Origin: Icerya purchasi
Lineage: Eukaryota; Arthropoda; Insecta; Hemiptera; Monophlebidae
Assembly: GCA_039619475.1 (NCBI GenBank)
Contig: CM077115.1
Location: forward strand, 140,070,172 to 140,134,171
Direction of reading: 5' to 3'
DNA: 64,000 nucleotides
Shown here: positions 57,001-64,000 of the stretch, piece after piece
How the letters are laid out: every line of letters begins with the position of its first letter
How positions within the stretch are numbered: position 1 is the first letter of the stretch
The notes under the pieces: model-generated
Databases searched by the model: none
What the model was told of the DNA's origin: nothing
What the model saw: only the letters and a program-made list of their open reading frames with translations
Position numbers and translations under genes: made by a program

Positions 57001-58364
57001 CTCAAAGTACTTTTCGTTTATCTGGTTTAAAAAAATCACGCATACAAGAAATGCTTATAACAATCGATGAAAGAAAATGTAGCATATTACAATGTGCCGT
57101 ATAATCTGGCCAAAAGACGAAAACAGAAAAAAAGTGTTGTTAATTATTTTTAAAACGTCAGATTTATTTTCAAAAAAGAAAGAGTGATGGGTAGTTATGG
57201 TCGAAAAAATTGTAATTTCCTGTTTGTTAGATATATAATCAATTAAAAGAAAAGAGGTGTGTAAACTTCAGTTTTAATGTCAATTTTTTAAAAAAAGTCG
57301 AATTTTTTGCTAACAAATAGTTCAAGTTTAGGAAAAAATATGTTAATATTTCGAAAATACTTGACAAATTTTTCTACCGTTTAGAATGAAATTTCTTAAC
57401 ACATCTGTATGTACTTGGCAAAGATGATTCTGTTACGAAGGAGCTGATTACGTGACCCCAAGAGGGGGCCGTAAATTATTTAAATTTTACAATTCAAAAT
57501 ATATTAATTTACATTACGAAAACATTTAGCATTAAAAACTGAAAAAATTTGAATATAAAAATATGCTATTGCATTAATTAACTAAATATCTTAGAATATA
57601 ATGACAGTATAAAAATAAAAATCAATAGCGTATTAAAAAATAAATAATTTTTGAAAAAATGACAATTATGTTTTTTTGATCTCACTCATTGGAATCATAT
57701 TAAATAATATAATTTTTTCTATAACATATTTTTTTAAAGAGGATTAGCATTATACATAATTATTTCATGTGTCCAACTAAAATAAAAAATGTGTTATTTG
57801 TTTCAATTTTTGCATTTTATTTCAGCCAGAGGGGCAATAGCCCGTCTTGCTCCATACTGGGTACGCCCTTGTACATATATATATTAATGGCTATGCCATT
57901 TTTATGCCAGGAGTCATCAGGAAAAGTGTCCTGTCACGAAATTTGTCACATATATAAGACTTTAATGCGATATTAGCGCTCCTACATTCCCTGGTGGTGA
58001 AAATTGGAACTGAATGATTTTTTCTGTAGAACGGCGTAACCAGTAGTCAATAAAAGCGGGGACTGGAAGGTCCGCTAATCCGAACCCCAATTTCTGTCCC
58101 GGAGGCGAAAATTCACCCCAGACCGGTAATCCGAACACGAAACTCACCCCAATTCATGTCCAGGTGGCCAAAATTCACCCAAGTTTCCCCCGATTCCTCC
58201 GAGTTTCCCCCGGACGGTTCCCGCTCGTTTCCGATAAACCGAACGTCCAAACAGTGTCCCGAGGTCAATAAACTGTCCAAAGTGTTATTCTGGGGCGCAA
58301 GTAACCCCAATTAGTGTCCAGGTGCTGAAAGTTCCCCCAAGTTCCCCAAATTTCTCCGAAATTC

Positions 58365-59085
58365 CCCTGTACACGTCCCGCTCGTTTCCGATAAACTGAA
58401 CCGATTATTAATTAACATAAGTATATTAATTAATGTCCGAAAGTAACCCAAGTCTCCGCTGACCCCACCCGCCCACTGCTTTACCGCAATTTTTTTCAAA
58501 ATTCAGGACCTAAGTAAGAAAATTCCAAAATTTAACCCCAATATATTATTTAAAGCGTAAATCTAACCTATAACTCCAGTTCACACCTCTCACATGTATA
58601 TTTCGATCCCGCACACGCTCCGGTCGCCGTCGCGAAAGCGCACGCGCCGATCCCCCGCATATTCCGATATCCGCCGCGATATCACACACACACACACGAA
58701 CGCTCCGTCTCCAAAATTCCCTCGTACGCGTCCTGATCGTTTCTGATAAACAGAACCGATTATTAATTAACATAAGTATATTAATTAATGTCCGAAAGTA
58801 ACCCAAGTCCCCGCTCGCCCCGCCCGCCCACTGCTTTACCGCAATTTTTTTTTTCAAAATTCAGGACCTAAGTATGAAAATTCCAAAATTTAACCCCAAT
58901 ATATTATTTAAAGCGTAAATCTAACCTATAACTCCAGTTCACACCTCTCACATGTATATTTCGATCCCGCACACGCTCCGGTCGCCGTCGCGAAAGCGCA
59001 CGCGCCGATCCCCCGCATATTCCGATATCCTCCGCGATATCACACACACACACACACGAACGCTCCCTTTCCGATACCGTGATTA
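58365..59085. repeat. Tandem duplication of ~357 bp
   Basis: Two adjacent, nearly identical copies (for example CCGATTATTAATTAACATAA at 58401 and 58756, CATGTATATTTCGATCCCGC at 58593 and 58951). They carry matching minus-strand frames that merely reflect the duplication. The period is about twice the ~180-bp unit found nearby. Confidence 0.92.
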
Positions 59086-59630
59086 TTTCTTTAATATTTC
59101 AAAGTCTAAGTATACATAATATAAAATTAGCCGAAGCATATTTTTTATTTTCCTGATTCCCCGATCTTACTACCATATGCTAAAGTGCACGTCCCGATCC
59201 CGCGCATATATCTAACATAACGTTCTCCGCCGCGAAAGCACACACGCCGATCCCCCGCACGTGTCGTCCGTTTACGCTGCTCCAATTTTTTTTTAATTAT
59301 TATTTTTTTCACATAATAACCCAATCCCTGCTCTGTTGTCTAAACCTAACCGGTTATCCAAAACATTTACAAATTAACAAATCAATTATTTCTATAGTCT
59401 AAAATAGCCGTAGTCTCCTTTACCCCTTCCACCCTCGTTTTCCGATCGATTCCGTTGTTTTAATATCGAATATATCGCATTCTATTTACTTTTACTACGA
59501 CCATTAAACCCTCGATCGACGCTCCCGACGCCTCCGTCATTTCATATTGAGAGGTAATTACTTTTTTATGTGACCGCTATGAATGCACACCGTTCATTCC
59601 CGCACACCCATCTGCTGTCGTAGTTCCCAT

Positions 59631-60640
59631 ACCGTTCATAATAACTTTTATTCAACTCCAAGTATTATGGAATTATTCCAATTATATATTTTCTACACTT
59701 CCGATCATTTCTTCTGACCGTTCATAATATTTTTATTTTCCTCCGGTTCTAAAACTAAATCCTACAATGTCTTCAAAGCGATGAATGTGCACATACCTGC
59801 CGTCGTTAGTTCCCATACCGTTCATAATAATTTTTTCGAGTCTAACTATTATGGAATTATCCTAATTATATTTTTTTTGCTACCGATCTTTCCTTCCGAC
59901 GGTGTATTATTTTTATTTTTCTCCGATTCTAAAAATAAATCCTATAATGTCTTCACTGATATGAAGGCTTACACATCCTCTGCAGTTAGTCTACATATCG
60001 TTAATAATATCCTTTATTCAACTCAAAGTATTATGGAATTATTCCAATTATATTTTTCACGGTTCCGATCGTTTCTCCCGACAGTACATTATTTTTATTT
60101 TTCTCATAATCTAAAAATAAATCCTTCGATATACCTTTACTGTACGAATGCATACACATCAGCCGTCGTTAGTTCCCATACCGTTCATAATAACTTTTAT
60201 TCAACTCCAAGTATTATGGAATTATTCCAATTATATTTTTCACGTTTCCGATCATTTCTCCCGACAGTACATTATTTTTATTTTTCTCATAATCTAAAAA
60301 TAAATCCTTCGATACCGTTACTGTATGAATGCATACACATCCTCTGCAATTAGTTTCCATATCGTTCATAATAGTTTTTTTTCAACTCCAAGTATTATGG
60401 AATTAACCTAAGTATATTTACTTCACTTACGTTAAATTCTTCCGTCCGTTAATAATTTTATATTTTTTTCTCAGATTCTAAAAATAAATTCGTCGATGTC
60501 TTCACTGCTATGAATGCGCACACATCTTCTGTCGTTAATTCTCATATCGATCATAATAATTTTTTCATGTCTATGTATTATGGAATTACTCTAAAATATT
60601 TTTTTTCTCCCTCCAAAGATTTTTTCCAAAAGTAAGTATT
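59631..60640. repeat. ~183-bp tandem satellite-like array
   Basis: The anchor phrase (CCGTTCATAATAA or close variants) occurs at 59631, 59818, 59997, 60180, 60361 and 60546, spaced 179-187 bp. Each unit contains TATTATGGAATTA, a TATATTTTT core, TTTCTCxxATTCTAAAAATAAATC and a GAATGCxxACAC segment. The 190-codon frame at 59781-60353 shows a 61-residue periodicity because 183 is divisible by three. It is a by-product of the array, not a supported gene. Confidence 0.9.
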
Positions 60641-62536
60641 TGTAAATTTATGTCGAGTAGAGTTTTATTTAACACGATTTCAACCCCCTCCCTCTCCTTT
60701 CCGCCCTACACAAATTACAAATCTTTCATATTATTTTTCACGAGGACATCCACCCGAATGTGAATCCGCGCCACCCATTCCTGCACACACATATGCTAGA
60801 GATGGTTTCCCAATCATTCATATTAATTTTTTTTCCAAGTCTATTAGTTTAAGAATATTTTATTTATTTCAAACTCCAAATATTTTTCAAGATCTTTTCA
60901 TATTATATTTTATTTTCTGTTTAAGACCCCATCAAACCCTCGACTGTCGCAAAAGCATCCCGACACTTCTCACACACGTTCTCCATTATACATTATCAAA
61001 ATGAATCGAAATTTATAATCAACGAAGACAATTTACTGATGGTATATACTTTTTATATTTTTTCCCCGTACTCCTCGACCGCCAGATCCGTCACAAAAGC
61101 GTACAAGTCGTTCCCACACATATATACATTGCCACGACTACACAACACTATATCTGTGCATGTTATACATTCCTATTATGTATTTTCAAAATCGAACCGA
61201 CTCTCAATATTTTTCACTTTACACGGATCTAAAAATTTCTTCTTCTCTCCTTTTACTGCCCTGTACTAAATTAACAACCATACATAATGTTATTTTTATT
61301 TATTTATTCTCAAATACCTATACACGCATACACATCCGTTAGCACTATTTACCAAATCATTCATATTAATGTATTACAGATTTTTAAGCTTCCAATCATT
61401 TCACCGTTCATAAGTTTTTTATTTTTATGCAAATCAGTCGTCGTGAATCTCAAACATCCGTTCTGCACACATGTTTCTACGCATTCGTCACTGTATCCGT
61501 CCGTTATTCCACTTTCATTTATTTTATTCATTTGTTATTTTTCTATCAAAAGCCTGAATCTAACCTTGAACCTCTTTACCGTTCATCATTCTTTGTATGT
61601 AATACTTTTCTGAGCTTAGTTGCTGTAGAATTTAATTAATCGATATATTTTATTTTTCAATCGACAAAATTTTTTAAAATCTTTCATAATCATATTTTTA
61701 TACAAATACAAGTATGGTTTTAATATTTTTTAAATTTCGTAAATTATTTTTCCGCGATATACACGAGTTCGTCTATGAGGTGTTGGTGGTCAATTGTATA
61801 GAGCGACAGATAGAAAAAACCTGTTAGTTTACGAACCACAGCATGTTCGAAGAAAAAAAAAACACGGTAGCACGACCAGATCAGGGTTGCAATGTGCGAG
61901 TGAGAGAGTGTATGTGAGTGAAATAGAAGGTTATATTCTCGAGGGCAACAGCCTGATTGTAAAAATACGTTAAAGATACCTGCATCTATCCCTGAACAGT
62001 CATCATATCGAACACAAAAAGGTCGCCTAAAAGAATATTGTTTTCTTTTTCAGGTAACGAACAGTAACATTTTTTTCTCTGTGTTATAAAATTAGCCAGA
62101 GTATATTTTTTATTCTTTCATTACGCTAAAATTTTTTCAAATCTTTTTTGTAATATGCTGTGCAGACAAATGTACGCCGCAGACACTTCTCGCTTCATTA
62201 CTACTGATATATCTGTACGTTCATTGACACTATTCTTATCGTAATATAGTTTTTTCAGGAAATCGTAGAAAATGGTTCTTCGCTACATTCATACTATGTA
62301 ATCTATTTCCAAAATTCAAATCGTGCATAATTACTTTAAAATCAACTTAAATATATTTCTTCATTTCCAAAATTAGCAATCTCTTTACAGATCATTATCT
62401 CATTTTCCGATTGTCAATAATATTTTTTTTTTTAATCTATCGTACATATATTATTTTTTTATCGTTTAAATTTTTCTTCAATTCGCAAAGGGCCCAACCT
62501 ATAGAAAACATATTCTTGTAAACATTCATGACGAAT

Positions 62537-64000
62537 TCAGTAGTGTATAAATAGCGGACCTGGCACGTCTGACGTCACCAACCCCTATTTGTGCCCCCGG
62601 TGCTCAAAACTCACCCTAATGTGTTCCCCCGGTGCTCAAAACTCACCCCAATTTGTTCCCCTGGTGTTCAAAACTCACCCCAATTTGTGTCCAGCTGCTC
62701 AAAACTCACCCCAATTTCTGCCTTGGAGCCCAAAGTTACCCCAAGTTTCCCCCCAGTTCCTCCTAGTTCCCCACAATTTTCCTGGACGGTTGCTGAAATT
62801 TCACCCCAAATTCTCATCAGGGTGCTAAAAATTAACCCCATTTTCTCTTTTAGAGCCCAAAGTTACCCCAATTTATGTCCATGCGATCAAATTTAACCCA
62901 AGTACCCCCCCCCCCCCCCCGCCAAATTTCCTGGACAGTTCCGCTAATTCGATCCCTAATTCCCATCAAGGTAGACAAAATCCACCCCAATTAGCATACA
63001 GGTGCTGAAAGTTCACCCCAATTTGTATCCATATAGTTAAAATTCACCCAAGTTTCCCCAAAATTTCTTCAAATTTTCACGATTTCCCCGTTCATACTGC
63101 TATTTGTAAATGCGCTCGCACCGTTTCCACACATATATTCAACATAGCCTTAGCCGCCATGAAAGTGTACTCGCTTTCCCATACCCGCGCCTTCTATCAT
63201 CATGTGTATGTATTATACATGACTCTTCGTGTAATATATGTAGCATACTTTTTAATTTTCACTTTTCGAGGTTGGGAGGGGCAAAATTTTGCCAGAGTGA
63301 TAAAAACGTTTGAATCTCAACACTTAGAACCCAAATTTTAAAGGAATTTTCCGAGTCGTGCTTCGTTCCGACATTTTTTTTTTAAAAATTTTATTTTTAA
63401 AGAAAATATTTGATCGTTCCATCAGTCAAATGAGAGCGGGCGAGTATGCTGCTATGAGATGTATTACGTAAGCCCGACCGCGGCTGTAATGGAAATATTT
63501 AAATGTTCCAGCAACTAGTTGAAACTGTCACCAGGTGAGGTGAATTCCAGTCGTTCGTTTTGAAATTAACTAGCCGATCATCTATGCTCACTCTCACACA
63601 CCACCTATAGAAACCTGTTCACGATCGCTACACGTTCACACACGCACACATATACACCGCCACCTGATATATATTTTTCGTCTTTTTCCGCTTCCGATCT
63701 TATACTTAATCCATTGATATTTTTTTATTTTTATTTTTACGTATTCTCTGTTCATTGCAAAAGCACACCGTCCATTCCTGCACACATATCAAGCATTGAG
63801 TTAACCTGTACAAAGGTACACTGTACTATTCCATGCACGCTCAGTCGCCACCGAAATAAACACCGCGATATCACACACACACACACACACACACACACCA
63901 CCACCACTTCGTACATATTTTATTTTCGAGTCAAAATATTATAGAATTAGCCTAACTATATTTTTCTTTTACGCTTCTGTTTTGTTTCTCCGATTCTAAA
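62537..64000. repeat. Long non-coding repeat, unit C (continues beyond window)
   Basis: Starts with TCAGTAGTGTATAAAT, identical to the start of unit A, directly after the end of unit B. Similarity to unit A is high over 63060-63870, with only scattered substitutions against 37210-38010. It includes the 31-bp minisatellite (62600-62720), a C17 run near 62906-62922 and a CA microsatellite at 63870-63897 that is longer than in A. No conserved frame. Confidence 0.9.

Larger units (their letters stand above)
54255..57871 (-). mobile_element. hAT transposon (ZMYM1-like) interrupted by LINE-A
   Basis: The ends are inverted: CATGGACGTACCAGG at 54255 and, read inward from 57871, CAAGGGCGTACCCAG. The flanking 8-mers TATATATA and TACATATA agree at seven of eight positions, although TA-rich flanks are weak evidence. 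Minus-strand transposase pieces occur on both sides of a LINE-A copy (56230-57000 and 54480-54596), showing one element split by a later insertion. Region 57030-57860 has no recognised coding and is probably its decayed 5' part. Confidence 0.7.
58034..62536. repeat. Long non-coding repeat, unit B
   Basis: Begins within the minisatellite portion (CCGCTAATCCGAACCCCAAT at about 58071, compare 36965 in unit A) and runs in the same order as unit A to GTAAACATTCATGACGAAT, where unit C starts without a gap. It differs from A by a private ~357-bp tandem duplication (58365-59085), by about four additional ~183-bp units, and by a different middle segment (60920-61665) in place of the A-specific segment containing the 144-aa frame. 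The stretch 61740-62536 aligns with 39990-40785 (for example GGTTGCAATGTGCGAGTGAG in B against AGTTGCAATGTGCGAGTGAG in A). CA microsatellites lie at 58682-58697 and 59041-59056. Confidence 0.85.

Noticed and set aside
59781..60353. 190-codon open frame with three similar ~61-residue repeats, looking like a repetitive protein
   Set aside because: It is the translation of the ~183-bp tandem array (183 = 3 x 61). The frame is not kept in unit A and the residues are AT-driven (Phe, Tyr, Ile, Ser).
36693..64000. LTR retrotransposon, integrated virus or polydnavirus segment as the identity of the long repeat
   Set aside because: No gag, pol, integrase, capsid or other viral coding, no primer-binding site or polypurine tract, and no terminal TG...CA could be supported.
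1..64000. CRISPR array or bacterial operon structure
   Set aside because: No regularly spaced short repeats with unique spacers and no clustered co-directional genes. The content is eukaryotic transposons.

Overview
The window reads as nuclear DNA of an arthropod, most likely an insect, although order and species cannot be fixed from it. It is AT-rich, has no prokaryotic-style gene packing, and is filled with transposon classes typical of arthropods: R1-, Jockey-, RTE-, CR1/L2- and RNase H-bearing LINEs, mariner, piggyBac, hAT and Helitron. No ordinary host gene could be recognised. The only undamaged long gene is a mariner transposase (52639-53688). Everything else that can be identified is a decayed or interrupted mobile element, a SINE-like tRNA derivative, or non-coding repeat DNA.

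Layout. 1-5.4 kb: AT-rich DNA with a TA microsatellite and a duplicated non-autonomous repeat. 5.4-17.2 kb: stacked LINE fragments on both strands, including an ORF1-only insertion (9856-11562) inside the RNase H domain of another LINE. 17.2-21.7 kb: an interspersed repeat (Rep-Q), a piggyBac with TTAA duplications, and a hAT with an 8-bp duplication. 22-30 kb: more LINE remnants and a short non-autonomous hAT with a perfect 8-bp duplication. 30.5-33.2 kb: a hAT carrying a Jockey insertion. 36.2-36.7 kb: a truncated mariner that stops exactly where a long non-coding repeat unit begins.

36.7-40.8 kb (unit A), 58.0-62.5 kb (unit B) and 62.5-64.0 kb (unit C, running off the window) are copies of one long repeat. 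It consists of a 31-bp minisatellite, CA-rich DNA, and a block of about 183-bp tandem units whose number differs between copies. This is the least explained structure in the window. A and C begin at the same nucleotide although their upstream flanks differ.

42.9-49.4 kb is a nest: an RTE-like LINE interrupted by an R1-clade LINE (43035-47511, 6-bp duplication) and, further along, by a tRNA-derived SINE. 50.1-52.0 kb holds a Helitron helicase remnant, 52.4-53.8 kb the complete mariner, and 54.3-57.9 kb a hAT broken by an RNase H LINE (LINE-A). The genes do not form a pathway. The biology shown is layered transposition, whose relative order can be read from target-site duplications and rejoined reading frames. 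LINE clade names are assigned by motif recognition only, and coordinates of decayed elements are approximate.
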